From contig CAILLX010000187.1 of assembly GCA_903835185.1 (NCBI GenBank), positions 1 through 33,831 of the forward strand: a DNA stretch of 33,831 bases. The letters are read 5' to 3'. The number at the start of each line of letters is the position of its first letter. The first letter of the stretch is position 1. Source of the stretch: an uncultured bacterium. Lineage in GTDB: Bacteria; Cyanobacteriota; Vampirovibrionia; Obscuribacterales; Obscuribacteraceae. The translations under genes and the position numbers were made by a program. Positions 1 through 8,251 of this stretch are shown one piece after another. The notes beneath the pieces were generated by a model. That model saw only the letters and a program-made list of their open reading frames with translations. It was not told the DNA's origin and made no database searches.

Positions 1-798
1 ATTGATGTCACCAACTAAATCAAGTGTGGAAGTGCTCATGCTAACACCGCCATTGATTTGGATCGAGTCAGCCGCGTCAGGCTGCCATGTAATTTTATTA
101 CTGAAGCCACTTCCAAAAGTCATGCCGGTGAATCCACCAGGTAGAGTTGATACATAGTTGCAAGTGAGAGTACCTGCACCTTTAATGGTGAGGTCACCTG
201 TGGAGCTAACAGTAAGTTGATTAGAACCAGTATTGATGTTGCCAGCTAGGTCAAGTGTGGAGGTGCTGAAGAGAACATTGCCATTGGTTTGGATGGAATC
301 TAACGTGTAAGGACGCCAGTAAATTGTATTGTTAGAACCACTAGAGAAATTGATGCCAGAGCCAGCTGAGAGTGTACCAGTGCCCTGAATTGTCAGGTCG
401 GCCAACGAGTTAATTGTGATTGTTCCAGAGCCTGCGTTGACATCGCCAGACAATACCAGCGTGGTTGTGTTCAAAATGACAGCACCGGAAGAGCTAATAT
501 TGGATAGATTGATGAAACCAGTCGATCCGGTGCCTCCAGTATTTGCATGAGCTTCAACATCAATATTATTGCTGTTTGTCATCAGGCTTACATTTGGAAG
601 ATCAACATTGCCACCATGGGCAGTTGTACCTGTAATATTGTAGAGTCCCATACAGCTGGTGCAAGGATCTGGGCTCGTTGGGCTGGTCGTGATAAAAGTA
701 ACCCCAGCAGCCAGCTCGATATGACCGCCAGGGACACTCGTGCTACTGGCATCAATTGTTACACCACCAACATCACTTGTGGTTATGTCACCTTCCGA
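1..798 (-). pseudogene. Continuation of the adhesin in a shifted frame, running off the window
   Basis: Reading the minus strand with codons at 790-792, 787-789 and so on gives an open frame to base 1, starting GDITTSDVGGVTIDAS. This is again Ser/Thr/Gly/Asn-rich beta-helix sequence. It includes three related repeats with the phrase STLDLAGNIN (or TTLVLSGDVN, STLDLVGDIN), about 77 and 68 residues apart. There is no plausible independent start, and a TAG at 799-801 closes this frame immediately upstream. The two frames therefore overlap only in about 790-800. It is best read as the same gene after a one-base insertion or two-base deletion. I cannot tell a natural frameshift from a sequencing or assembly error. 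Confidence 0.6.
21..470 (-). repeat. Degenerate tandem repeats inside the adhesin
   Basis: The plus-strand phrase CAAGTGTGG(A/G)GTGCT occurs at 21 and at 252, 231 bp (77 codons) apart. A weaker relative begins near 456, 204 bp (68 codons) further. In protein these are the STLDL-(A/V)-G-(N/D)-IN units, each followed by a TGDLTI-type strand and an I-x-W-x-P turn. The pattern is that of stacked beta-helix units and continues past the window edge. Confidence 0.6.
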
Positions 799-2050
799 CT
801 AAAGCGATAAAGTCGCCTCCTGCAGTAGAGCCGAGCCCGCTCAAAACTAGTCCTGCATTTTGATCATGGCTGAAAAAAATCGGGTCGCTGGAAACATGCA
901 TACTAACTATGTCCAGTCCACCGTGGTTCGTGCCAACCATAGCAATACCACCGTCAACGTGGACGCCACCGGTTATGCTCTCTGTCTCAACATCAACATT
1001 ACCGTCCGGACTGGTGAGGAATACCGACCCGGCTGAAAGGTTTCCACCTAAAATTAATAGATTAGCCTTAGATAGGACGTTGTGGTTGCTGTCTACTACT
1101 GTTGCGAGAGTCTCAAACAACAAATTGTCTTTTGCCGCAATCGTGCCGAGCGTGTTGTTAATAGACAGTGTATTGCCCGTTAGATTTTGTATTGCGATAC
1201 TCCCGGACAGAGCTTGGATAGTACCAGAATTGGTTAGCGATGCGGTCAACGCGTTGATGTTGGCCAATTGAGACGCAACCACACCCTGATTTACTATATT
1301 TGGAGCTTGAAGATTGACATTACTTACAGCTTGCATCACCGCTGTCATGGTGTTGGTTATCGAGCTACCAGCTGTTGCGGTCAAAGTGCCAGCAGTTTGA
1401 ATCCTTCCGGCATTCACTATGCTATTCACAGCATTAAGCGAGAGATTGAGGTTGGCCAATGCAGCTGAGAACCCAGGCAACCCACCTGCCGGCAAAATGG
1501 TCGACAGCAATGCTCCTTGAAGGTTGCTTATGTTAGCTGCGCTAATCGTTGCAGTTGTAATTGCTGGATTTGTAGACAAAACATACAGCGTGCCTGCATT
1601 GGTTAGGTTGCCCGTTAGGTTCAAGCTCGCCGACCGGCTGGCATTATCAACCGCAGTCACACCGGCAGGAATAACTAAATTGCTTATGTGCTGGCTAAGT
1701 CTTGCACCAATCGTAAAAGAGCCGCCAACAGCATTGCCCTGGGCGCCCAACTGGATAGACTGCTGCCCTGTGCGCATAACCTGAAATACAGCGACTCTCT
1801 CGGCTGCTGTAAGTTGAGAGCCTGCAGTGATGGTTTGAGTATTGCCTCCAACGACAATATTCACAGATTTATTATCAGACAGGTGGACTGGAGCAGCCGC
1901 CTTTACGGTGGATGTCAGATCCAGGTTGATAGCTTTAGCTGGTCCCCCTGTGCCTGCGGTGGTCTCTGCCAGGACGGCACTGTTGCAGGCAATCAAGCAA
2001 AATGTAGTTGCAAGTGTTAGCAGCCTACGGCACCAAGGAAGTATATGCAT
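788..2050 (-). CDS. N-terminal part of large secreted beta-helical adhesin (frame broken at its 3' end)
   Basis: The frame encodes 420 residues. It opens with a signal peptide (Arg-Arg near residue 8, hydrophobic core, cleavage probably after AVLA near residue 28). The rest is low in Cys and charge and rich in Asn, Thr, Ser, Gly, Leu and Ile, with phrases such as NLTGNLTNAGTL and SLTNSGTIQALSG, typical of the parallel beta-helix of filamentous haemagglutinin-type surface proteins. The ATG start at 2050 has an AAGGA Shine-Dalgarno at 2058-2062 with a 7-nt spacer. The frame ends at TGA 788-790, but the same kind of sequence continues without a stop in the next frame down to base 1, so this is not the natural C-terminus. 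No transport partner is visible. The function as an adhesin is inferred from composition; the ligand is unknown. Confidence 0.75.
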   Translation of the reverse strand: MHILPWCRRLLTLATTFCLIACNSAVLAETTAGTGGPAKAINLDLTSTVKAAAPVHLSDNKSVNIVVGGNTQTITAGSQLTAAERVAVFQVMRTGQQSIQLGAQGNAVGGSFTIGARLSQHISNLVIPAGVTAVDNASRSASLNLTGNLTNAGTLYVLSTNPAITTATISAANISNLQGALLSTILPAGGLPGFSAALANLNLSLNAVNSIVNAGRIQTAGTLTATAGSSITNTMTAVMQAVSNVNLQAPNIVNQGVVASQLANINALTASLTNSGTIQALSGSIAIQNLTGNTLSINNTLGTIAAKDNLLFETLATVVDSNHNVLSKANLLILGGNLSAGSVFLTSPDGNVDVETESITGGVHVDGGIAMVGTNHGGLDIVSMHVSSDPIFFSHDQNAGLVLSGLGSTAGGDFIALVGR

Positions 2051-2550
2051 ATGCGTGTCCTTAAACCAGCCAAACCAAAACCCAGCTCTTGTTGTGAGAT
2101 TCCATGGCTAACTGATGGTCGTTGGATCTTTCTTCCCCAAATAATGCTGAACAGCTCCACACACAAGCCTATAGTTTCTCCACCAACAACAATATACACA
2201 GCAAACTGATCTGTCAAAACTCACCCATATTGGGGATAACTCCGCCATTACCTCTGGAAAGCATAAATCGCTGCGAAACCAGGCTGCCTCCATAGCGTCA
2301 GTTATGTCGCGTAATGCTTCGCCCTGCCAGAGCCGACGTTGACATCTGCCTGCAATTGTGTAATAATCTTTTAAATTCGAAGAGGATTTGGTGGTACTGC
2401 AACTAGTGTAGATTGTTACCATCAATCGATTGTCCGAGTTTGACCCGCAAGAGAAGCTGAAATTTGGGCTTCAGGTCGCCGGGCAAGAGTGATGAATAGA
2501 GTTAGACACAGTTGGCCAGTTGAGCCAGTGAGAAGAAAAAGGATTTTACA
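2051..2550. other. 500-bp intergenic region, divergent spacer
   Basis: This separates the divergent adhesin and helicase genes and should hold both promoters, although I see no convincing -35/-10 pair. A minus-strand open frame at 2108-2425 (105 codons) has a partly protein-like middle (ALRDITDAMEAAWFRSD) but a Cys/Trp-rich tail, no homology I recognise and no good ribosome-binding site. I do not call it a gene. It could be a decayed remnant. Confidence 0.4.
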
Positions 2551-3714
2551 TTGACAGATTTTTCTGAGTTTGGATTTTCCAAACCAACTTTGAGTGTACT
2601 TAAAGAAGTATCGTACGAACAACCCACCGAGATTCAAGAAAAGACCATACCGCTCATTCTAGCCGGTGCCGATGTAATGGCATCGGCTCAAACAGGTTCT
2701 GGTAAAACGGCAGCATACGCCCTGCCAATAATTGAATGCCTGCAAGATCCTGAGAATAAACCTCGTGCGTTAGTGCTGGTTCCCACCCGTGAGCTAGCTA
2801 TACAGGTCGAGGAACAGTTCAGGCTTTTTGCCAAATACTGGAAGCTTCAAACCGTCACACTGTATGGTGGTACCGGATATGATGCCCAGATTTCTGCACT
2901 AAAAAAGGGCGTTGACGTTATTGTCGCTACTCCAGGCAGGTTGCTGGATCTTATTGAAAAACGTTGTGTCGATCTGGGCAAGATTGAAATGCTTATCCTC
3001 GACGAAGCAGATCGCATGCTTGACATGGGCTTTATGCCACAGGTGAGAAGAGTAATTTCCAAAATCTCAGCCGAACGGCAGACTCTCATGTTTTCAGCCA
3101 CTATCAATAGCCAGGTCGAATGGATAGCAGCAGAGTTTATGCACAATCCTGTCACTGTGAGAGCCAACAAACAACATATCGAACCGGTAGAAATTGATCA
3201 GCGCATTTATCATGTCAACGAATTTGGTAAGGATGCCTTGCTGGTTCAGTTGATTAAAGATCTCGAGATGCAATCGGTGCTGGTATTTACTCAGACCAGG
3301 CGAAAGGCGTCATGGGTGACCAGCAGATTGCGCGCAGCCGATGTTCCAGCAGAAGAGATACATGGTGACATCGCTCAAAATCAACGTGAAAAGACTTTAG
3401 CCAGATACAGGAAGGGCGCATTCGCTGTTCTGGTGGCAACAGATGTTGCAGCACGCGGATTGGATATTCCTTCCATCAGTCATGTAGTCAATTATGATCT
3501 GCCTGAAGCACCGGAAGATTATGTACATCGTATCGGACGGACAGGACGAGCTGGCCGTGCCGGTATTGCTATCTCCTTTGTCAGCGAAGGTGAGAGCTAT
3601 CTGGTGAGAGACATCGAAAAGGTAATCGGCCGCGTTCTCGATCCTGCTTCGCAGATTCAGAAAACAACGGCAGCCAGACGCTTGAGACTGACACCACGCA
3701 GACGAGTAGTCTGA
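2551..3714 (+). CDS. rhlE: DEAD-box ATP-dependent RNA helicase, RhlE-like
   Basis: The 387-residue protein is a two-RecA-domain helicase that unwinds RNA duplexes using ATP, likely in ribosome assembly or mRNA turnover. Motifs appear in order: Q-motif region (F9, Q24), I AQTGSGKT (46-53), Ia PTREL (78-82), Ib TPGR (127-130), II DEAD (151-154), III SAT (182-184), IV VLVFTQT, V ATDVAARGLD and VI HRIGRTGRAG. The C-terminal tail is short and basic (RRLRLTPRRR), as in small RhlE-type proteins; no extra RNA-binding domain is present. The start is TTG at 2551, supported by AAAAAGGA at 2537-2543 with a 7-nt spacer and by alignment of the Q motif near residue 10. The subfamily name is inferred from overall resemblance. 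Confidence 0.93.
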   Translation: MTDFSEFGFSKPTLSVLKEVSYEQPTEIQEKTIPLILAGADVMASAQTGSGKTAAYALPIIECLQDPENKPRALVLVPTRELAIQVEEQFRLFAKYWKLQTVTLYGGTGYDAQISALKKGVDVIVATPGRLLDLIEKRCVDLGKIEMLILDEADRMLDMGFMPQVRRVISKISAERQTLMFSATINSQVEWIAAEFMHNPVTVRANKQHIEPVEIDQRIYHVNEFGKDALLVQLIKDLEMQSVLVFTQTRRKASWVTSRLRAADVPAEEIHGDIAQNQREKTLARYRKGAFAVLVATDVAARGLDIPSISHVVNYDLPEAPEDYVHRIGRTGRAGRAGIAISFVSEGESYLVRDIEKVIGRVLDPASQIQKTTAARRLRLTPRRRVV

Positions 3715-3720
3715 TCCGCA

Positions 3721-3752
3721 AAGAGACGGTTCGGGTGAGCCACCCTCTTGCT
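3721..3752. terminator. Possible terminator between convergent genes
   Basis: GGGTG (3733-3737), loop AGC, CACCC (3741-3745) forms a short GC-rich hairpin in the 38-bp gap between the helicase and kinase gene ends. It is followed on the plus strand by the moderately T-rich TCTTGCTTT. Outer AAGAG (3721-3725) could pair with CTCTT (3745-3749). The placement is right but the T-tract is weak. Confidence 0.4.
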
Positions 3753-5858
3753 TTAACTGTCACCAAGTGAGTACGCAAGCAGATCTCCATCCACTGTGCC
3801 AATGCAAAGAAGGCTGCTGTTTACCATAGGTGTAGCTTCAAGACGCCGAGAGGTATCCATCTGCCAATTCAACTCTCCGGTAAGAGCGTCGAAACACTGC
3901 ACCCAGCCCTCACGAGTCACAACATAGATTCTACCGGAAAAGGAAACCGGGTTGGAAAAAATCCGTCCACGTAAAGCGCTTTTCCATAAGAGATGTCCAT
4001 CATATTTGTCGCAACAATAAAGCCATCTGTCTCCGCCACAAAATACGACAGTTGTAAAATGAATGACCGCCCGGGAAACAATCGGCTTTTCTGTTTCGTA
4101 CTGCCAGATTAACCGCCCAGTTTCCATATCAAGAGCATACACGCTACCATCCATGCTCCCTGCATATACGCCATCAGAAGATGCGGTTGGACTGGAAACT
4201 AGCGGCCCTTGCGCTTGGAACTTCCATCGTGATGTTCCACTATTGAGATTGAGCGCATGCAGATAGCTGTCTTTAGCCGAGACTAACACAGTTGGTCCGA
4301 CCACTTCGCAATGCGACACTATTGCTGCTCCAGCCTTATAACGCCAGACAAAGCCACCATCAGTGCCCGACAGGCAGACCAGCTCTCCGCCTACAGTTCC
4401 TACCAGGGAGAAGTCCTTATAGACAGTTGGTGCACATACAATCGGGGACTGGAGATTCGCATCCCAGATGACTTCTCCACTGGCTGCACGTAGTGCATAA
4501 ACATGACCATCAGTACTGGAGATCACTACATTTTCTGCCGTGGCTACTCCTGCCGACAGGATAGGACCGCGCGTTTCAAAATGCCAAATTTTGGTGCCCG
4601 TTTGAGAGTTCAACGCATATAAGTTGCCGTCGGATGATCCGGAAAAGACAGCAGCACCATCTTTACTCAACACTGGTGAAGCGCCCCAACCAATTGGACC
4701 GTTGCTGTGAAAGGCCCAGAGCAGCTCGAGGTGCCGTTTAACGACTGGGGTCGGTGGCACCACTGTAGCATCTTGCGGCGACGCCACCGGATGCGACGGA
4801 GCAGCCGCTTGTGCAGTTGCAGCCGAGAGTTGCTGGGGGTCTGTTGCAGTTAAGACTTCCGGCTCAAACGGCTGAGCCGTAGCATGCCTTATCTCTGCTC
4901 CAGCGCCACGGACTGTACTGGTTGCACTTGGCTGCGCAAATGAATTGCGCGCCGGGAAGAAACCGCTTCCTTTGCTGCTTGCTACTGTTTTGGGAGCCAA
5001 TCCCAGCCTGGCCACGCGCAATTCAAAAACAAGGTCGTCAAGTACTGACAGGACTTCAACCATAGACTGATAACGATCTGTCGGTTGCTTTGCCATCATT
5101 TTTTCGATGACATGATCGAGGACATCCGGCACAAGAGGATTAGCTCTACGCGCTGAAGGGATGGGCGCGCTGGCATGCTTCATAGCCATCTCAATCATTC
5201 CACGCGTCTTATAAGGCAGCTCACCTGTCGCCATCTCATAAAAGAGAATGCCCATTGAATAGATGTCGGAGCGATAGTCTTGCGGGTCGCCACGGCAAAG
5301 CTCCGGCGACATATAAGCTGGTGTTCCCATGCCGTGATGTCCCGCCCGACCTTTCACTCTGCCGGCTGCCAGTTTAGCCAGACCGAAGTCGCCAATCTTA
5401 AGATCACCTTCAGTTGTGATAAAGATATTGTCAGCTTTGATGTCCTGATGCACTATGCCTCTTTTGTGGGCATAAGCCAGACCGTTAGCAAGCTGCTTCA
5501 TCCAGTTGAGACAATGCTCGACAGCCAGCTGACCGTTACTTATTCGGCCGGCAAGATTGCCGCCGGTTAGATATTCCATGACAATAAAGTGATGCACCCT
5601 TGTCTGGCGCTCCTCTTTACCAATTTCAAAGATAGTTACTACGTTAGGATGCTCTAGTTGTGCAGCCAGTCGAGCTTCCTGGATAAAGCCTTCCAAAGTC
5701 TCTTTGTTAGTTGTAAGCTCCGGCAGGAGGAGTTTTATGGCAACGTCACGTTGCAAGTGCTCATCATGGCAGTGAAAGACGACGCCCATGCCGCCCTGCC
5801 CGAGCTCCTTGACAACCGTATAATGTCCTCCATCTAACTTCTCTCCAGCTACAAACAT
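3753..5858 (-). CDS. Serine/threonine protein kinase fused to a PQQ-type beta-propeller
   Basis: The 701-residue protein has an N-terminal Hanks-type kinase domain (about 12-285): glycine loop LGQGGMG (19-25), ATP lysine K42, C-helix E61, catalytic loop HQDIKADN (137-144) with D139, DFG (157-159) and SPE (184-186). The usual Arg before the catalytic Asp is Gln, so it is a non-RD kinase. An Ala/Pro/Ser-rich linker (about 285-375) leads to seven consecutive ~40-residue repeats of the G-x-(L/V)-YALxxxTGxxxW type, plus a partial eighth that the strand before blade 1 (LELLWAF) could complete, giving an eight-bladed propeller. I see no transmembrane helix or signal peptide, so both halves are probably cytoplasmic. 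The propeller may sense a ligand or bind partners; substrate and ligand are unknown. It is convergent with the helicase and divergent from kdsD. Confidence 0.92.
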   Translation of the reverse strand: MFVAGEKLDGGHYTVVKELGQGGMGVVFHCHDEHLQRDVAIKLLLPELTTNKETLEGFIQEARLAAQLEHPNVVTIFEIGKEERQTRVHHFIVMEYLTGGNLAGRISNGQLAVEHCLNWMKQLANGLAYAHKRGIVHQDIKADNIFITTEGDLKIGDFGLAKLAAGRVKGRAGHHGMGTPAYMSPELCRGDPQDYRSDIYSMGILFYEMATGELPYKTRGMIEMAMKHASAPIPSARRANPLVPDVLDHVIEKMMAKQPTDRYQSMVEVLSVLDDLVFELRVARLGLAPKTVASSKGSGFFPARNSFAQPSATSTVRGAGAEIRHATAQPFEPEVLTATDPQQLSAATAQAAAPSHPVASPQDATVVPPTPVVKRHLELLWAFHSNGPIGWGASPVLSKDGAAVFSGSSDGNLYALNSQTGTKIWHFETRGPILSAGVATAENVVISSTDGHVYALRAASGEVIWDANLQSPIVCAPTVYKDFSLVGTVGGELVCLSGTDGGFVWRYKAGAAIVSHCEVVGPTVLVSAKDSYLHALNLNSGTSRWKFQAQGPLVSSPTASSDGVYAGSMDGSVYALDMETGRLIWQYETEKPIVSRAVIHFTTVVFCGGDRWLYCCDKYDGHLLWKSALRGRIFSNPVSFSGRIYVVTREGWVQCFDALTGELNWQMDTSRRLEATPMVNSSLLCIGTVDGDLLAYSLGDS

Positions 5859-6104
5859 TGCATCTCTTCTCTAAGTTACCGACCTTTTATCACTTACCCA
5901 TAACACAATAACTCTAGACTATCGTCTCTCATAGCTCTGCAGTTACTCCACATGAGAGAGATGTAATGCTCTAAAGAAATCTCAAGAATAATGAGCCGTT
6001 CCCCCTTACAATGTCCATCATGACTATCAAGGCCCGACCCCAGACCATCTTCAGAGCTCAACAACTGTCGCATCCTTATTAGTACTACCACCTGAGGAAG
6101 TTCA
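5859..6104. promoter_or_regulatory. Divergent promoter region of kinase gene and kdsD
   Basis: These 246 bp separate two divergent starts and must hold both promoters unless transcription enters from outside. I see no consensus -35/-10 pair or operator palindrome I would defend. The kdsD ribosome-binding site GAGGA lies at 6094-6098. Open frames here are antisense or off-frame and do not look like genes. Confidence 0.4.
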
Positions 6105-7187
6105 ATGGAGACCTTTAATGCCTTACCTCCAGGTTCTGCTCTAACCGGGACTGACAATACCTTAGCACCCAAGGCTAGCACTACAGATCCTCTTGAGTGT
6201 CTCGACATGAGTGCGCCAGAAGACTCCAGCTATGTCAGCCTGGCACGCAATGTATTGTTATCTGAGGCAGAAGCAATTGTGGCTATGTCCAGACACCTTA
6301 CAACGCAATTCGATCAAGCAATTGAACTGCTTTACAGATGCAATGGCAAAGTAGTCGTGACTGGAATGGGCAAGTCAGGGCACATTGGTTTAAAGATAGC
6401 CGCAACTCTTGCTTCCACCGGAACACCAGCTTTCTTCGTTCACCCAGCTGAGTTGCGCCACGGCGATTTCGGCATGCTCGATGAGCGAGATCTTGTTGTA
6501 GCTGTCTCCGGATCTGGCGAGACACAAGAGATTAAGCTAGTTCTGGATCCAATCAAGAGACTGGGAATTAACATTGTTGCTATGACCGGCAACAAAGATT
6601 CCACCCTGGCACGTTTTGCTGATGCCATCCTTGATGTTGGTGTCGCTCGTGAAGCCTGCCCGTTTAATCTGGCACCGACATCGTCCACAACAGCAGCACT
6701 TGCTATGGGCGATGCACTGGCTATTGTGCTTATGACCAGAAAGAAGTTCTGTGTTGAGGACTATGCCCGAGCCCATCCCGGAGGCTTTTTAGGACAACGC
6801 CTTGTTACTGTGCAGAACATAATGCGACCACGGCAAGCTTTACCTTCAGTAGAGCTGGAGTCCACCTACAAGGCAGTGCTCACTGAAATAGATAAGAAAC
6901 GGCTTGGTTTTACTGCAGTGTGTGATGCCAGTGAGAAACTGGTAGGCATTATCACTGACGGGGACATCCGCAGAGCTTTAGTAAAAGCTGGACAAGCTGC
7001 CTTCGAGAAGAAAGCGGTTGAGCTTATGAGCCCCAATCCAAAAACAATCTCCATTACATCACTGGCAGTGGAAGCGCTTCGTCTCATGGAAAAGCATGAG
7101 ATCTCAGACCTGCTTATTGTCGACGACGAGCGCCGCCCGATTGGGCTTATCCACTTGAAAGACCTACTGCGCGCCGGCATTATCTGA
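6105..7187 (+). CDS. kdsD: D-arabinose 5-phosphate isomerase, KpsF/GutQ family
   Basis: The 360-residue enzyme belongs to the family that interconverts ribulose 5-phosphate and arabinose 5-phosphate, the first step to Kdo of lipopolysaccharide; it acts in the cytoplasm. The SIS domain spans about 50-215, with GMGKSGH (87-93), SGSGET (135-140), PTSSTTA (191-197) and the conserved AHPGG (223-227). Two CBS domains follow (about 235-360), including GIITDGDIRRAL and PIGLIHLKDLLRAG. The ATG at 6105 has GAGGA at 6094-6098 with a 6-nt spacer. This leaves about 35 extra N-terminal residues compared with the E. coli enzyme; ATG 6207 would remove them but has a weaker site. No other Kdo gene is nearby. 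The isomerase role rests on family membership. Confidence 0.9.
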   Translation: METFNALPPGSALTGTDNTLAPKASTTDPLECLDMSAPEDSSYVSLARNVLLSEAEAIVAMSRHLTTQFDQAIELLYRCNGKVVVTGMGKSGHIGLKIAATLASTGTPAFFVHPAELRHGDFGMLDERDLVVAVSGSGETQEIKLVLDPIKRLGINIVAMTGNKDSTLARFADAILDVGVAREACPFNLAPTSSTTAALAMGDALAIVLMTRKKFCVEDYARAHPGGFLGQRLVTVQNIMRPRQALPSVELESTYKAVLTEIDKKRLGFTAVCDASEKLVGIITDGDIRRALVKAGQAAFEKKAVELMSPNPKTISITSLAVEALRLMEKHEISDLLIVDDERRPIGLIHLKDLLRAGII

Positions 7188-7286
7188 CGCCGGCTGGCTG
7201 AACGCTCATCAGGAGCGGCATAATCAAAGAGATTGTTTGTAAAGCGTTTTGCTGCCTTCTCAAAAACCAGAGCATGCCGCGCCGAT

Positions 7287-8141
7287 TCAGGGATGGCGAA
7301 GAGCTTGTTCCTGCGCTCTGGCTTGCCAGATGCCGGACCTGGTACAAACCAACCCGGGATCGCGGTAAGGTACGCCACGCCGGGAGAAAAGAATGCTCTG
7401 CTCGTCAGACGTCAGCGGGAAGCTGGAAGCTGCCGGTTGCCGACCAGGCACACAAGCCATAGTTCCTCCGGCCTTGCCGCCAACAGCAGCCGTGCGCCAG
7501 ATAGAGAAACCAGCCTCGCTAAGACCGCCACGCACTGCTGCTGCCGCACTGTACGTGAGAAGCCTGCCCTGTTTTGCCAGCAACAGCCGGAAGTACTGTT
7601 TAAATAAGTCAACTGTCCACAATTCAGGCATTTTTCGCGCTGAGAATGGATCATGAAAGACCAGATCAAAGTCAGCTGTGAGCTCAGGCAGAGCAGCCCT
7701 GAGATCAACCTGAAGTAGCTCCAACTCAACAGTCAACAACTCAGTTAGTTTAAAGCTTATCCGTCCAAATGCAGCTGTCCTGCCTAGCGCCTGGCTGACA
7801 CGGTCAAACATCGGCTGCTTTAGAACCTCAGGTAGAGCAGCAATAACAGAGGCGCTCCATTCCAGTCCTGTTATGGCAACAGTACCCTCGATATCGGGCA
7901 CACATGCCAGGTAGCTTAGCAACACCCAGGAGTTATAACCAAGTCCAAAGCAGGCGTCGCAGACACTCAACCTTGCACCCATGGCGAGCAATTGTACCGG
8001 CTCTGCAGGCTCCACATAGTTATGTAGAGCTTCAGTGACAGCACCGGCACGATTGTGATAAAGCTCCCCTGTCTCTAAGTCTTTGAGAGTCAAAGATCCG
8101 TCTTCTGTTTCAATCCAAGTCATCGGCAGGTCAGTCACCAT
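7287..8141 (-). CDS. mnmD: MnmD-like SAM-dependent tRNA 5-methylaminomethyl-2-thiouridine methyltransferase
   Basis: The 284-residue protein matches the DUF752/MnmC-methyltransferase family, which completes the mnm5(s2)U modification at tRNA wobble position 34 with S-adenosylmethionine. It shows the family opening TEDGSLTLKDLETGELYHN (13-31), a SAM-binding loop CDACFGLGYNSW (61-72), the acidic strand end GLEW, the signature FHDPFSARKMPELW (162-175) and the C-terminal GVPYRDP. There is no FAD oxidase half, so it is the stand-alone MnmD form and not bifunctional MnmC. ATG 8141 is the longest start; ATG 8123 (MTWIETEDG) is an alternative and neither has a strong Shine-Dalgarno. It is convergent with kdsD. 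MnmE, MnmG and MnmA are not in the window. Confidence 0.8.
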   Translation of the reverse strand: MVTDLPMTWIETEDGSLTLKDLETGELYHNRAGAVTEALHNYVEPAEPVQLLAMGARLSVCDACFGLGYNSWVLLSYLACVPDIEGTVAITGLEWSASVIAALPEVLKQPMFDRVSQALGRTAAFGRISFKLTELLTVELELLQVDLRAALPELTADFDLVFHDPFSARKMPELWTVDLFKQYFRLLLAKQGRLLTYSAAAAVRGGLSEAGFSIWRTAAVGGKAGGTMACVPGRQPAASSFPLTSDEQSILFSRRGVPYRDPGLVCTRSGIWQARAQEQALRHP

Positions 8142-8240
8142 CCAGGACGGTTTTTAAGAGCAGTTCTAATCGAGTTTTTGTTGTCAGCAGAACTTACTAG
8201 GGCAGCAGGGTAGTGTACTATGAGTCCGTTCAGGAGAATC

Positions 8241-8245
8241 AGGAG
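8241..8245 (+). promoter_or_regulatory. Ribosome-binding site deciding the fasciclin-gene start
   Basis: AGGAG lies 6 nt before ATG 8252. It argues for that start over the longer GTG frame from 8213 and places the signal peptide at the very N-terminus. Confidence 0.7.
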
Positions 8246-8251
8246 AGCACC

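Noticed and set aside
909..2020. Several open frames of 60-120 codons on the plus strand
   Set aside because: They are antisense to the adhesin, overlap one another and have no ribosome-binding sites; long open antisense frames are expected opposite low-complexity coding DNA.
2108..2425. 105-codon minus-strand frame in the adhesin/helicase gap
   Set aside because: The middle looks partly protein-like but the tail is Cys/Trp-rich, there is no good start signal and no recognisable family.
6866..7378. 170-codon minus-strand frame across the end of kdsD
   Set aside because: It lies antisense to kdsD and overlaps the end of mnmD in another frame, whose own C-terminus (GVPYRDP) is family-typical.
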